A DNA stretch of 38,474 nucleotides. It comes from Phoronis australis. Its lineage: Eukaryota > Phoronida > Phoronidae. The stretch spans positions 1 to 38,474 of the forward strand of contig NMRA01000205.1 in assembly GCA_002633005.1 (NCBI GenBank), given 5' to 3'. Made by a program: the position numbers and the translations under genes. Positions 27,959 to 38,440 of the stretch are shown piece by piece. The notes under the pieces were generated by a model. It worked only from the letters and a program-made list of their open reading frames with translations, did no database searches and was not told the origin of the DNA. Every line of letters begins with the position of its first letter. Position 1 is the first letter of the stretch.

Positions 27959-28615
27959 GTTGGCGGTTTTTTCCATGCAGTCCAGATTTAATGAAACCTA
28001 GTTCAAATCATTCTGTTAAATCACTGTGTTTTTCTAAGAATATTGGGGCCCTCTCCACATAAAATCGTTGCGTGTTTTGTATGTCCGTTACCAGCAATTC
28101 TAATGAACCGGTGACCGCAGCCGACTCGTCATTAGTTCTCGAAAAATGCCTGCCTCCAGAGTTCAACTTAACGCAATTTTTTAACTTACTCATCATCGTG
28201 GAACGATCCCCAGTTCTTTGACAAGCAATGTTTTCAACAAGTCATCGACTTGCGGTCTGAATTTAGTTCTTCGTGGCAAACTACAGGTGGATATAGCTAT
28301 ATTTTCAATGCTTGCCGAAATAATCAATTTTTGAAGTTGATGCACTCCTAAACAAGATTTTAAATCTCAGCCTCCTCGTTTCCAAAAAGTAGCCGAGGCC
28401 TACTCTGCATCCACAGCTGTCAAGACGCTCCTCATAATATCGTTAAAGCTGAATATAGGAGCCCCTTTAATATACTTTGTAACAGCACTTGCCCGATGAC
28501 AACATTGAACCATAAATGAGATAATTTTAAAATCTTTGAGAACCATGATGTATTAGCACTTTGTTAAACATTTATTGTGTTCTCAATAAATAAATTTAAA
28601 AATATTAAAAAAAAA

Positions 28616-28617
<2 letters not shown>

Positions 28618-28646
<29 letters not shown>
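28618..28646 (+). repeat. TAA microsatellite
   Basis: About nine TAA units followed by degenerate GATGATAACAA and further impure trinucleotide sequence to about 28745. Confidence 0.9.
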
Positions 28647-28647
<1 letters not shown>

Positions 28648-28779
28648 TGATAACAAATACGATAACGAGTACTACTTGTGATAGTAATAATAGTATTAAT
28701 TGTAGTAACAGTGGTGATAGTAATGTAATATTAATAAAACGATAATAGGTATCCAAATTCATGCCGTGTCAGCCCTTGT

Positions 28780-29060
28780 CATTCCTATAGAAGATGTATA
28801 CCAAAAGTACAGCCCAAAAGGGTGTTTTTTCACACAAAAATACTCTCCAAAATGGTGCAATTTTCGACAAAACTATATCTAAAAGGTGGCTTTCCTGAAT
28901 TTCTGGAACAGAAGTGTGCGAAAATGTGAATTTTTACACAAATTAGTCTCTAAATGGATCACTTTTTTCGAGCCTACTCTCTAAGCGGGTAGGTATTCAA
29001 AATTTTCGGGCGGTACTCCTCGTCTAAAAATACTCCAGTACCCCCGGCCGCGTTAAATAT
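28780..29060. repeat. Probable old dispersed repeat
   Basis: Words such as AAAAATACTCTCCAAAATGG, TTAGTCTCTAAATGG and TACTCCAGTACCCCCGGCC look like degenerate repeated units. No second copy in this window confirms it. Confidence 0.3.
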
Positions 29061-29088
29061 CACTTGTTCGTGATTTTGGTCAGTTTCT

Positions 29089-29243
29089 TTTCAATATGAC
29101 GTGGGTTTCGTAAAATGTAACAATGGTACATTTCTCGCATGTGCGTTCAACGTAAAATGTAACAACTTCTTACATTTTAGGAGAGGCTTAGCAGCTTAAA
29201 ATGTAACAGTCGTTACATTTTACGGCGTATCAAGGCCTCATTA
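29089..29243 (-). repeat. Dispersed AAAATGTAAC-rich repeat, copy 2 (inverted)
   Basis: Reverse-orientation copy of 9304-9507. It keeps the ends (TTACGGCGTATCAAGGCCT at 29221-29239), the CTCTCCTAAAATGTAA middle and the CTCGCATGTG landmark. It is about 50 bp shorter, having lost two of the internal inverted words. Confidence 0.75.
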
Positions 29244-29518
29244 ATGTCCGTGTCTGCAATGACGGTGTGACCTTAAATTTCATGAGCCTCGTCTGAACAA
29301 ATAAGTAATCGCCAGTTCTTCCCGCGAGCTAAAAACCAAGACTTCGCGAGATTACGTGAGGTATTGCCGTGTACTTTAAATGAGAACACCTGACTTTATC
29401 TAGATTTTACCTGGGTCCTAGCAAAGGTCCTAGGATTACTGAACGCACGCCAGGAATCACTTTTAAGTAAATTAATTTTATAACGGTAAGTGGCCAAAAT
29501 AAAACTTTTTGACAGAAA

Positions 29519-29715
29519 GAACGGTATCAGTTTTGCTAACAAGCACTTGCCATGCCCTAGAGAGGAACAGCAGTCAGTTTGTTCCTGTATCCATCGCATA
29601 CAGTGAGTTCCTGCGGCCATGGCATAGCCGTCTTGCAGGAGACTACAGGCAGATATTGTCGAAGATGACTGATGTTACGTACCAGTACATGATTTTGTCT
29701 ATAGCTCAACACTGA
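29519..29715 (+). CDS. Possible exon of unknown gene
   Basis: After the acceptor AACTTTTTGACAG the frame reads ERTVSVLLTSTCHALERNSS, then QFVPVSIAYSEFLRPWHSRL and AGDYRQILSKMTDVTYQYM, stopping at TGA 29713. An internal GTGAGT at about 29606 could be a donor. Phase does not fit the next exon at 29987. Composition is protein-like; family unknown. Confidence 0.3.
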
Positions 29716-29986
29716 GCATGTCGAATTGTCCATTGCCATGTGACAGCTACTGGAAGTGTCCTAGTATGAGACACTTTTGAGATGTGTGTATACATAGAAA
29801 ATCGCCCCCAGCTTAGTTATGTGTCATGAAGCATCGACATGCATGTCGCACACGATTTTCTTGTAGTTGTGTGATTTTTAAGTCATTGGTGTCGGGGGAC
29901 ATTTTCGGTGATGTTTATGAAAGTGTCCCGTTTTACACCAAACTGCAGTTCAAGTAAACATATTTCCATTCTTCTTTCCAACGCAG

Positions 29987-30839
29987 GAGCACGTGCTAAC
30001 TACAGCGACTCCCAATGCTTCAGCAGAGTTTGGGCTTCCTTCTGGTAAGTATTGGACCTTGTCTGCATTGTCAACTGGCCTATCGACAGGATTTTTAGTG
30101 ACATCTTAAGTGACTAATTAGAACGCAGCATTCTTGGCACACCTTCGTTTCCAAGCCGTCATTTTACCCGACAAACAACAGGTTACCGGGTAAAACTATT
30201 GTTTATTTGTTGACATCTCGCAAGGGGTGGAGCTTGCATAGGTCAATTTGCCACGAATTTCGTTTATAGTGGTTTCCCATGATTCGACTTCTACAGACTG
30301 TAGAAGAAATAGGAATAAATAAACCTCACACGCAGTTTCTTCGCTGTAGGCCTATTAGTCCGACGATAGGCTGGTATACAATATGCATTTTATTCCTTCA
30401 TCCACGCGCATTCAGCGTCAGTTTGACGAAAAGAAACAATGTATACCATGTCACACATACATTTATTCACTTCGAATATTTCAGCATGGGACACGGAACT
30501 TTAAGGTAATTTCTATCAATTGTTCCGAATTGCACAGTTTTGCACTTGGCCCAGTGCTTGAGGGAATAGAGTTATTTTGCTGTTCGTAATCACGTTACAT
30601 TTTTGGTCGCCTTACGCCAGTGTCACGAAAACTTCAAATATCGCATCCCGATGTCCATGTCCAGTTTGACGGCAGTGATTTGTTTCATTTTCTTCTTTGA
30701 ACATTTGTAAAGGTGGTCCGGTGATAAAATTGAAGAAGGTTGTTACGATTTGTTTCTAATTGCAGGTGTCGCAGAAAGCATTCAACCGTCACGGAAGGCT
30801 TCAGTAGTTCTTTTTTGCACATCCAGCGACATCCAATAG
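29987..30839 (+). CDS. Last two exons of an unknown plus-strand gene
   Basis: Exon 29987-30044 follows CATTCTTCTTTCCAACGCAG and ends TTCTG|GTAAGT. Exon 30766-30839 follows TTTGTTTCTAATTGCAG and ends in TAG 30837-30839. The first leaves phase 1 and the second enters in phase 1, giving a continuous peptide: EHVLTTATPNASAEFGLPS then GVAESIQPSRKASVVLFC and a short tail. Splice signals are strong at all three sites. The peptide is Ala/Ser-rich, with a possible basic phosphorylation-type RKAS. The upstream exon must end in phase 0 and was not identified. Confidence 0.5.
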
Positions 30840-31078
30840 ATGGAAACTTTTCTAGTTCGAACTTAACTTTATAATTTTATAAGATAGTGGAGTTTTTTAC
30901 CACAGTACGCAATGAATAGATTGCTCAAGACATACTCGAGACGCTGAGCTCAACATTACGTAGAATCAGCGCATTTATAAGCCTCAATTAAAAGTATTTT
31001 TGTTCTCGGCAAGTCTTCAGTTCACTATTGTAGCCTGCGAGACGCAACTGAGCGTAACGTGCATATTATATATGTGTG

Positions 31079-31312
31079 TTATGTAAAACACGAGGATCTG
31101 GAGGAAATGTCGGGATGATTCTGGGGATCGTGTTGTAAAATTCGGAAAATTCCACACGTACTTGTCAAGTTCATACAGACCACAGCACAGTAGTAAAACT
31201 TAGCTTGTATTGGAACGTCCAGTACAGTAATACAACCAAGAAAACATGTAAAAAGCAAGACACATAACGCGGAGTTGTCGTGAGGACTCGATTGGGACCT
31301 CATGGGTCTCAC
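31079..31312 (-). CDS. Possible small exon with signal-like segment
   Basis: The minus frame contains a hydrophobic ALCVLLFTCFLGCITVL followed by Cys-rich FYYCAVVCMNLTS with one N-glycosylation sequon (NLTS). It is open to a TAA at 31079. A donor-like ACAA|GTACGT lies at about 31163. There is no recognised family or promoter, so this is only a candidate. Confidence 0.25.
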   Translation of the reverse strand: MRPMRSQSSPHDNSALCVLLFTCFLGCITVLDVPIQAKFYYCAVVCMNLTSTCGIFRILQHDPQNHPDISSRSSCFT

Positions 31313-32400
31313 GCTCCACCGGCTTATCTACAATAATTTGAAAAGTCTTTGTCCAGTCACGCGTTGTGGGTCATAAATCGAGATAATGATACCAACAACT
31401 GACGCGACCAGCAAAACTACTTTCGTTTACTTCATTGGTGCACTAACTGGAGGAATTTAGAATTAGACTTTTAAACACTATCTGATCGTCAACTATTTTC
31501 GGGAGACTTCAATCTCAAAGTGCTTTGCGCAAAGGCGATGTGCGATTTTTAGAGGTGTATTGACGATGATCAACGTTAAAACGGAGAGCAATAAGTGCGT
31601 AGTTGATCATCCAATCGGTAGCTTTGCGAGAAAGCGACGACCTTGCCGAAAGGAATAACAGAAACCCTTGAAAATCATTATAAGCGAGAAAGAGAAAACA
31701 AATATTTTCTTACGTTTAGGCTCATTAACTTTGAGTAAACGAAACGTCGCAAATATGTTCCGTTTTCTCTTGCGCGCTCGTAATCAGATTCCTATAACTA
31801 GTGTTATGGCCAAAAACCGAGTTTGGAAACATCTAGGCTAAAATCTTGATGGTATCATATTTTGCCAGCGACCATACACGGTATAAAAATGAATGAAAAG
31901 CTGAATTAGGAAAAAATTGACTTGATGGAATTCTCGTGAAGGAACGCATAAATATCACCATCATCTTCATGTCAAAATTGCCAACTAAAACTCGAGGGGG
32001 AGGGCACGAACCTTAAAATCCTGGTACGCGTTTTCGTTAACGATTTTCAAAAATAGAGCATGGTGGAGCGTTTGAAAGGGCCAAAATCCATCCAAGTCGA
32101 AGTGGCCATAACGGAGCGATACGGAGATTTAAAATAACGCGATTTATCCATTTTTTTCAGTTGCTGTGTACCTAAATTAACAGGCGCAGAAAAAAATGAC
32201 TTAGGCCTACAGTACGATTTTCTGAAACGTACCTAGCGAAATCGTCAAAGAAAAAAGCGCCTCATGCCACCTAAAACAGACAAAAACAACCAAAGCGCGC
32301 AACGCGCGGAAAAAGTAACTCTTTCACTTGTTTTTTTGTGGTTAGACACGTGATGTGTACCCATAATTTTGGTCGTGGCCCCCTACAACGGGTTACTACT
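31313..32400. other. No supported gene
   Basis: One inverted repeat: GATGATCAAC at 31565-31574 and GTTGATCATC at 31602-31611, 27 bp apart. Otherwise nothing recognised. Confidence 0.4.
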
Positions 32401-32694
32401 TCAAATGACACGTATATTGACGATGTCCAAATTTAACTGCTCCACTGGTTCCCAGGGTTTCATGTTTTGTAATTCAAAATGATTGCATAAACTTAGGAAT
32501 GAATGCGAGTTACAGGCACTGCGTCCATAAAGAGTAAGAAAACAAAAACCCAGCGGCATACGATCACCTCGCTTTAACAATGCATTGTGTGCATTCCACA
32601 TAACAAGTAGGCCACTCTTCAGATTAGTGTTTTCGCAAAGAAAATAACAGTAAGATTTCCGAATAGTGTAATATATGGTACATGAGAATTTCAA
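32401..32694 (-). CDS. Unidentified minus-strand open frame, possible terminal exon
   Basis: Reads KRGDRMPLGFCFLTLYGRS, then HSFLSLCNHFELQNMKPWE, then PVEQLNLDIVNIRVI, and stops at 32401. The second half has a protein-like composition but no splice site or domain could be assigned. Confidence 0.25.
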   Translation of the reverse strand: MKFSCTIYYTIRKSYCYFLCENTNLKSGLLVMWNAHNALLKRGDRMPLGFCFLTLYGRSACNSHSFLSLCNHFELQNMKPWEPVEQLNLDIVNIRVI

Positions 32695-32759
32695 ACGTTA
32701 AAATGACTAGTAGTTCATACTATGGGAAAAGCAATAAGGGACACAGGCACTAGCAATGA

Positions 32760-33560
32760 TAAAGTCTTCAGTATAAATATTACACTTCACAGGATGAGCA
32801 AAACATGCAATAAGTACTGTTGAGATAACCTACCGAGATCTTTGAAACTAACAATTATAAACTCTGCAATATAAACAATACACTTTATACAATGAACATG
32901 TAACAAATATACACACCCAAATAGTGTTACATGCAATCCCTGATGAGATCATCCATAAGTATGAGTCCCTCCATGTAAACAATAACTCACATGGTGAGCA
33001 AAATATATAAAGTGGGGCTTAACTACAACATAGGAACCTTCAAAATTTGTGTCATAGCAGTACAAACACCATAAGTGATATAACTGCTGAGATCACTACC
33101 TTCACGAGGAAAAGTTATCAATATAAAAATATATGTACATGTAACATGAGCTTGAGCAAAGTACCGGTAGGTGCAGTGCCACAATACTGCTATCCCTGGG
33201 GGATTCAGTCACTGAAAACCGCAATAAATTGCACACCTCACAAGATGACAATAATATGTATACAAGAATTTGCTTTTCAAGATAACCATGTGGAAATGAC
33301 AGGGTTGTTGCAGAATTTAGTAAAAAATCTGTATTTCATGCTAAAAAACAATCATTTTCAAAGCCACACCAGGAGTCACTAAATAAAAATACTAAAAAGA
33401 CAGTATGTAATTCACTTCATGACATGCAAACAATAACTTTGCTAAACTGAAAAGATCAGTCATCCAAGGCTTGAAGAATATTCAAAATAAATACACTGCT
33501 TAAGCAATAAACTAGTAACAACAATAACGGACACATGTCGCAATAAATACATCCCTAGTT
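32760..33560. repeat. Possible degenerate ~100 bp periodic repeat
   Basis: Related strings recur: TATAAATATTACACTTCACA (32770), ATATAAACAATACACTTTAT (32870), GTAAACAATAACTCACATGG (32975), GCAATAAATTGCACACCTCA (33221), GTATGTAATTCACTTCATGA (33402). Two also share GATGAGCAAAACATG / GGTGAGCAAAATAT. Spacing is only roughly regular and similarity is weak. Confidence 0.3.
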
Positions 33561-34200
33561 TTATAGGAGCAAAACTAGCATTTCAAGCTCAACAATGCGG
33601 AAACAACACAAGCAGCTTATACATTTCGAAAACCACACAGGCAATACTGATGTGGTACATGAATGAGGTGCACATCTGGAGAAAAAGTAAAATATTCTCA
33701 ATAGTTGTGAATGTCCTAGCTGCGTGAAGCATGTAGGTCATTCACTGAATACCAGACACATATCATACTATACATTCTCACTGACCACGGGTCAAAAAAG
33801 CTGCATGCAGAATACTACCCAGGCATCTCAGAGCATTTGGTATACATAGAACATTCGAAATGGGTGGAGGGCACACTAATAAATGCTCTGGTGGGGCCCT
33901 AAAATCCAGTAAGCTGTTGAGCGGAAAAAAACTTTTCAAACAAATTTCCAAACACAGTACAACACTTTCAAGCATGATTAAGCGCCAAAAATACTGGAAT
34001 TGATACCTGGGCCCTGTCATTACAGGAAATGGAGCTTGAAATTACGTTTGGAATTTTGTACTCTACTTTTGTGCGAACTTAAAGTCATATGATCCGTTTT
34101 TGGATGTTTTAAAAACATCGTGAATCTGCATAAAAACCATTGAAACATACTCTCTGACAATGTTCACAAAAAGCCCACACACACTTTTATCCTGGACCGC

Positions 34201-34341
34201 TCGAGGTCAAGGACGGCACGGAAATTGCCGGTTTGTCGCGTAAAGTCACAATGTCGATAATTCTACACTTAGCCGCCAGGAGAAAAACTATTGAGTACTT
34301 CCGTAACTCATCGGTAATTTCCGTACCGTCCTTGACCTCGA
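34201..34341. repeat. 30 bp near-perfect inverted repeat (hairpin), 81 bp loop
   Basis: Left arm 34201-34230 begins TCGAGGTCAAGGACGG; right arm 34312-34341 ends CCGTCCTTGACCTCGA. 28 of 30 positions pair. One mismatch would be a G-U wobble in a plus transcript, the other in a minus transcript. The loop is ordinary unique sequence. Confidence 0.8.
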
Positions 34342-34570
34342 AGTGAAGCACTGGAATTTCTGGTCAGGAGTGTCATACCTTGTAGTATCATATGTAGTGT
34401 ATTAGAGACGATCAGAAGCTGAGGTCGCCTGTGAACTTAAAGTCCTTCTCTCACGCGTTGTTAACCCTTATTACATGGTTAGAACATGTTATAAGGATCC
34501 AAGAAGTACCTACCCCATAACTAATACACGATCCGTGCTCGAAAACAGTTTAAATGAACGCGCCACTCAC

Positions 34571-34625
34571 GATTCGCACCCGAAGAAACACCGCCATTTT
34601 GAAGTTGCCGCGAACCCGGAAGTAC
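34571..34625 (-). promoter_or_regulatory. YY1/ETS start region and possible first coding exon
   Basis: On minus, an ETS site ACTTCCGGGTT (34612-34622) is followed by CAAAATGGCGG (34591-34601), a YY1-type element that contains an ATG at 34597. From it nine codons (MAVFLRVRI) lead to a donor ATC|GTGAGT at 34571/34570. ETS plus YY1 over the start codon is typical of housekeeping animal promoters. The next exon was not found. Confidence 0.45.
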
Positions 34626-34626
34626 A

Positions 34627-36330
34627 ATTCATTCAGGAACCCAGGCTAAGAAAACGTCGTCAGTGCGACTGGAGCAGTGTCTGTTCTGTTACCAGCCAGC
34701 AAACGGGGATAAAAAATCGACAGCGCGCCTTAATTTTGATAAAATCAAACTACGGACAATTTTATGGAATTTGCTGAAGAAATGTGGCGAATAAATTTTG
34801 ACAGAAATTATTTTGCCAGACTCGGGACCGCAGCCTATCGGACCCGGTGCGGATCGAGACCAGACACTGGCGAACGGTAAATGCATGCGGTTGCAAGCTG
34901 TTTTGTCGAAGTAAAATGGTCAAATGATAAATGCTGCATATATTCAAGGGTAGTTTCAGACACTTGCATGAAATTACGGGCTGGTTAGTCCTGTGTCACA
35001 CTGCCGCGGCAGACCTTAGTTAGCCTCAGTCACCAGCTACCAGTGAAGACTATAGTCAAAATACAGCTTGTTAGTAGGCCTAGACAGCTTTGCGCCAAGA
35101 CTACCCTTAGGCCTAACTGGTCGCTGGCCACAAACACAAAAAACACGAAAATTGAACAAAGTTTCTTTTTTGTAGCAACGTTTGTCAAAATGTATCAACG
35201 TTAAATCTTCACAAATTACAAAGTAGCCGATTGAACATGCCTTTCAGTTCAGCAAAAGTCGACATTGTAGGTGCCGCCAGAAATGAGACGAAGTCCAACG
35301 GGAATTGTGAGCACATTTATCACTTAATGAGTAACAACTGCGAGGCTGAAATTTGGTGAACACTGCTAAATCGTGCAGAATAGTAAGTAAAGTTATGTCT
35401 AACTAAATTTCACCGTAATTTGTTGGCGAAAACAATTTACACAAAGTTTTAAACTCGTAACTCATCCCGCTGTCCTCCAATATGGCCGACGCGATCCAAA
35501 CAAAGTGACCCAAATTTCGCCACAAAACTTGCAATAACTTTACAGTGCTTGCCCCGATTTTGATACTTTTTCGATTTTTACTGAGTAGAATGTACTACCT
35601 TTCCGATGATAGCAAAGTACTTTTTCAAAACGAGGAAAAAAATAAAACCGAAAAAAATTGGTTCGACCCACATTAGTTCCTAGGTTCGACCCGCCTGCGT
35701 AAGGAACCAACACCAATGCTATTTTAACATACTAAGTACACGTAACATTCCAAAAAAATCAACGACCACTAACTACAAACTATAAATACACTACATATGC
35801 AAACGAATCACGATATATTACTAATAAGACAAAATAATTAAGACTTTTTGAGCAAGCCATAGCACATTCAGTTACAAGGAAAAAATGGCGGCGTTCAGGA
35901 CAAGTTCCTGAACTGATGAGCCGGAAATGTGGGTACGGGAATAACCGATGACAACCGGTAATCATACGCTCAGAGAGAAGGGTCAAATACTGTTAAAAAT
36001 CGCTTTTGGCAAGAAAGGCGAAAAGAATATAAAGAAAGGGTGTCGAAAATAAGAATTTATGTAGTATGTATTTTCGGATACTGGAACCACATGGGCAGTT
36101 TGCAAGAAGGACTTTAAGACGATTTCCAAAGCAATCCTGATTGCCAACAAGAAAAACGGATTTGGTCTTTTGGGCATTTGAAGACTATTTTAAATACATG
36201 ACAACAAATTTGTTAAGAACCGATTGCACAAAATATAAAACGTGTAATAAGCATTACAAAAAGAAGTAGGTTTCGCGCGCAAACGCTGTGGAACATAAAC
36301 AAGTAGGTCTCTTAGTATAAGATTAGTAGT
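34627..36330. other. No supported gene
   Basis: AAAAATGGCGGCG at 35881-35893 is a second YY1-like word on plus, followed by the perfect inverted repeat GTTCAGGA/TCCTGAAC (35893-35900 and 35906-35913) and an ETS-like CCGGAAAT at 35921. A minus-strand acceptor-like TTCTTGTTGGCAATCAG near 36138 opens two stop-free frames but no partner exon was found. Confidence 0.35.
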
Positions 36331-36334
36331 TAAA

Positions 36335-36651
36335 TCGTGGTGGTGTAGTGATAAAGCACACGCGCTTTATCCGCCAGGTAGTGAGTTCGAATCTGTAGTA
36401 CTGGTAGTTTTTCCTGTTCTCTGTGATTTTTTTTGCCATTTTTTCTTGAATAATACTTCAGGAATCAAGGAAAATGCTTGTTTTAGAGGAAAAACAGAAA
36501 AATTTCCTGGGCGGGAGGGGGCAAACCCTCCTCTCGACCTCCCCCCATTCGGTGCTATGTGCATCTACAATCGTGGTTTGCGCAAACTTTGCTTACAGCC
36601 GGACAAAATGTTGCCCCCCCCCTTGTGATATCCTAGATCCGCCACTGGTGT
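36335..36651 (+). mobile_element. tRNA-derived SINE, copy 1
   Basis: The head carries an A-box-like TGGTGTAGTGATAAAG (36341) and a B box GAGTTCGAATC (36383-36393), 42 bp apart as in a tRNA. The body includes TTCTTGAATAATACTT and GGAATCAAGGAAAATGCTTG, then AAAAATTTCCTGGGCGGGAG. The tail has a C9-run and ends near ATCCTAGATCCGCCACTGG. A second copy at 38245-38440 shares head and body. The tail is shared with 24596-24637. Confidence 0.75.
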
Positions 36652-36941
36652 AACTAGTCCGGGTCAGCGTGAATCAGTACTACTACTAGTAGTGTTAGAA
36701 CAAAAACTGAACAGCTGATCGAATTGAGGCTCTTCAAAATGATTCGAGTCCGACTGAGATAGTTACCCATCAGTGAATGCTCTAACCGTGTATACGAATC
36801 ATTGAACATTTCACAAACAGCACACTTACTGACTTATACTTGTCCATCGAAAGCCTGGTATTGTTGTAATGTAAAACCTTCACGAGATCGAACATTCAGT
36901 CTTGTCCTCAATGTTTCTCACCTATCGAACTAGTCGCTTAC

Positions 36942-37110
36942 AGGTACACGGTTTGTTGGTAATGCCGCTTTTTGTACTGGCTAACACGTCTTTTTCTGAA
37001 TCTCGTAGAGCAGGACGACTGCGTTTCGCCTTCGGACGTTCACTACATAGACCTACTTCTCTACGCCATTTGTACAAATTCTGTTGACCTCTAGATCTGT
37101 GGCTGCGCAT
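36942..37110 (-). CDS. First exon of a basic protein under an NRF1-type site
   Basis: ATG at 37110 lies within ACGCATGCGCAG, an NRF1-like palindrome. The 56 codons read MRSHRSRGQQNLYKWRREVG, then LCSERPKAKRSRPALRDSEK, then DVLASTKSGITNKPCT, up to a donor ACCT|GTAAGC at 36942/36941 (phase 1). About 27% of residues are Lys or Arg, including PKAKRSRP, which could be a nuclear localisation signal. No family is recognised and no downstream exon of matching phase was confirmed; the acceptor near 36138 would create an immediate stop. The start within the NRF1 site implies transcription begins further upstream. Confidence 0.4.
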
Positions 37111-37590
37111 GCGTTGTTGTAATGTTTACATCTATTAGAGCATCCCGGATATTAAACTCTGTGTAAACATTTCATTCGTTTGTAGTATTTACAACGATTT
37201 TTTTCAAAATTTTTGGACCAGTTGAAAGTTAATAACTTTTTGAACTCCATGTCACATCAAAAAACCGGCTTAAACGGCGTTAAGAGGTTTTTCTTCTATA
37301 ACTCGAACCATAGGCCTTTAAGACAGGTGGCTATTATCCTATGCTCCTATACATAATGACTTACGTGGATATTTTATTAGCGATAGTTTACAGTTGATAA
37401 ACTCAACAAGAATCCAGCACAATAAAATGGTATGTTATGAAATCCATTCTAGTTACTTCACGAAAAATAGGCAGAGCTTGGAATGAGCAATAACAAAAAC
37501 AGAGGAGAATTATCCAGCTGATGTATGATACACAAAAAATGGGCTTGTGTGATAGACATTTTTGGCTGTAAAATTTACCTGAACTAAACA
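37111..37590. other. Nothing recognised
   Basis: A+T-rich sequence without exon or repeat evidence. Confidence 0.4.
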
Positions 37591-37591
37591 T

Positions 37592-37783
37592 TTAATAAAG
37601 TCGAAAAATTGATAAAAAGAGGAAACTGGAAATCAAATAAGAGGAAATCGACACCAAAAAAGAATTCCTCTTAAAAGACGGAAATCCCAAGCCCTGATCA
37701 AGTCTGTATTCTCCAGGCTTCAACGTGTACATAAATGCAACTGTCAAGCGGTATACCTTCTTGAAATTGTCAAGGCGAGCTAT
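37592..37783 (-). CDS. Possible exon of unknown gene
   Basis: Follows a good acceptor, GATTGTTTACCTTTCAG. In phase 0 it reads IARLDNFKKVYRLTVAFMYT, then LKPGEYRLDQGLGFPSFK, and stops at 37592. An internal GTATAC at about 37756 could be a donor, which would make this a 27-bp microexon (IARLDNFKK). No domain recognised. Confidence 0.3.
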   Translation of the reverse strand: MARLDNFKKVYRLTVAFMYTLKPGEYRLDQGLGFPSFKRNSFLVSISSYLISSFLFLSIFRLY

Positions 37784-37799
37784 CTGAAAGGTAAACAAT

Positions 37800-38240
37800 C
37801 ACTGTTTTGGTGGTATGATTTTAGAACTTCTGGTGCTGGTGACCTTGTGCACGTGCAGTAGTGTAGCACAACTTATACTCATGTAGTTAGAAGGTCACAT
37901 CACTGTTTGGAAGGGCAACATTTTGAGAGGGATTGTTGAGTGTTGCTCAATGCTCAGGACTCAGGAGTTTTAAAATTATGAAGAAATGGAAGTTTTGGGA
38001 AGCAGTTGAACGAATTAGAAACCAACGATAAAAACATTCATGAAAAGAAACAGAACCCCAAAAAAGAGGAGATAAAAGTACATGTGCACTGTCAAGCAAG
38101 AGCTGCATGATAGTAAGAAAAGGTTCAACAAGTGAAATACAATTTACTCACTGGAATCTGTGCTAAATATTAAACTAAGCAATCGGGGTGTAGACTGGAC
38201 TGGATTATTTTGTAAACAAAAGTCAAGAGTGAACAATAGG
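37800..38240. other. Nothing recognised
   Basis: No open frame with splice support and no repeat identified upstream of the SINE copy. Confidence 0.4.
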
Positions 38241-38244
38241 GCCA

Positions 38245-38440
38245 GGGTTTGCCCCACTCCCGCCCAGGAAATTTTTCTGTTTTTTTTCTCTAAAAATCAA
38301 GCATTTTCCTTGATTCCCAAAGTATTATTCAAGAAAAAAAGACAAAAAAAATCGGAGAAAGAGTCAAACAGGAAAAAGTGCAAATACCACAGACTCGAAC
38401 TCACGACCTGGGCCCGGTCTCTAATCTTTGTACTCGAAAC
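38245..38440 (-). mobile_element. tRNA-derived SINE, copy 2 (3' truncated)
   Basis: On minus: GTGAGTTCGAGTCT B box at 38391-38404, then TTTTTCCTG, TTCTTGAATAATACTTTGGG, AATCAAGGAAAATGCTTG and AAAAATTTCCTGGGCGGGAG, all in the order seen in copy 1. The match ends at the AAACCCT near 38245, so the C-run and conserved tail are missing. The region 5' of the B box (GATTAGAGACCGGGCCCAGG) differs from copy 1, so the tRNA-like head is either from another subfamily or heavily mutated. Confidence 0.7.

Noticed and set aside
36367-36628. Open frames on both strands in the SINE
   Set aside because: They lie wholly within the tRNA-derived repeat and are not coding.
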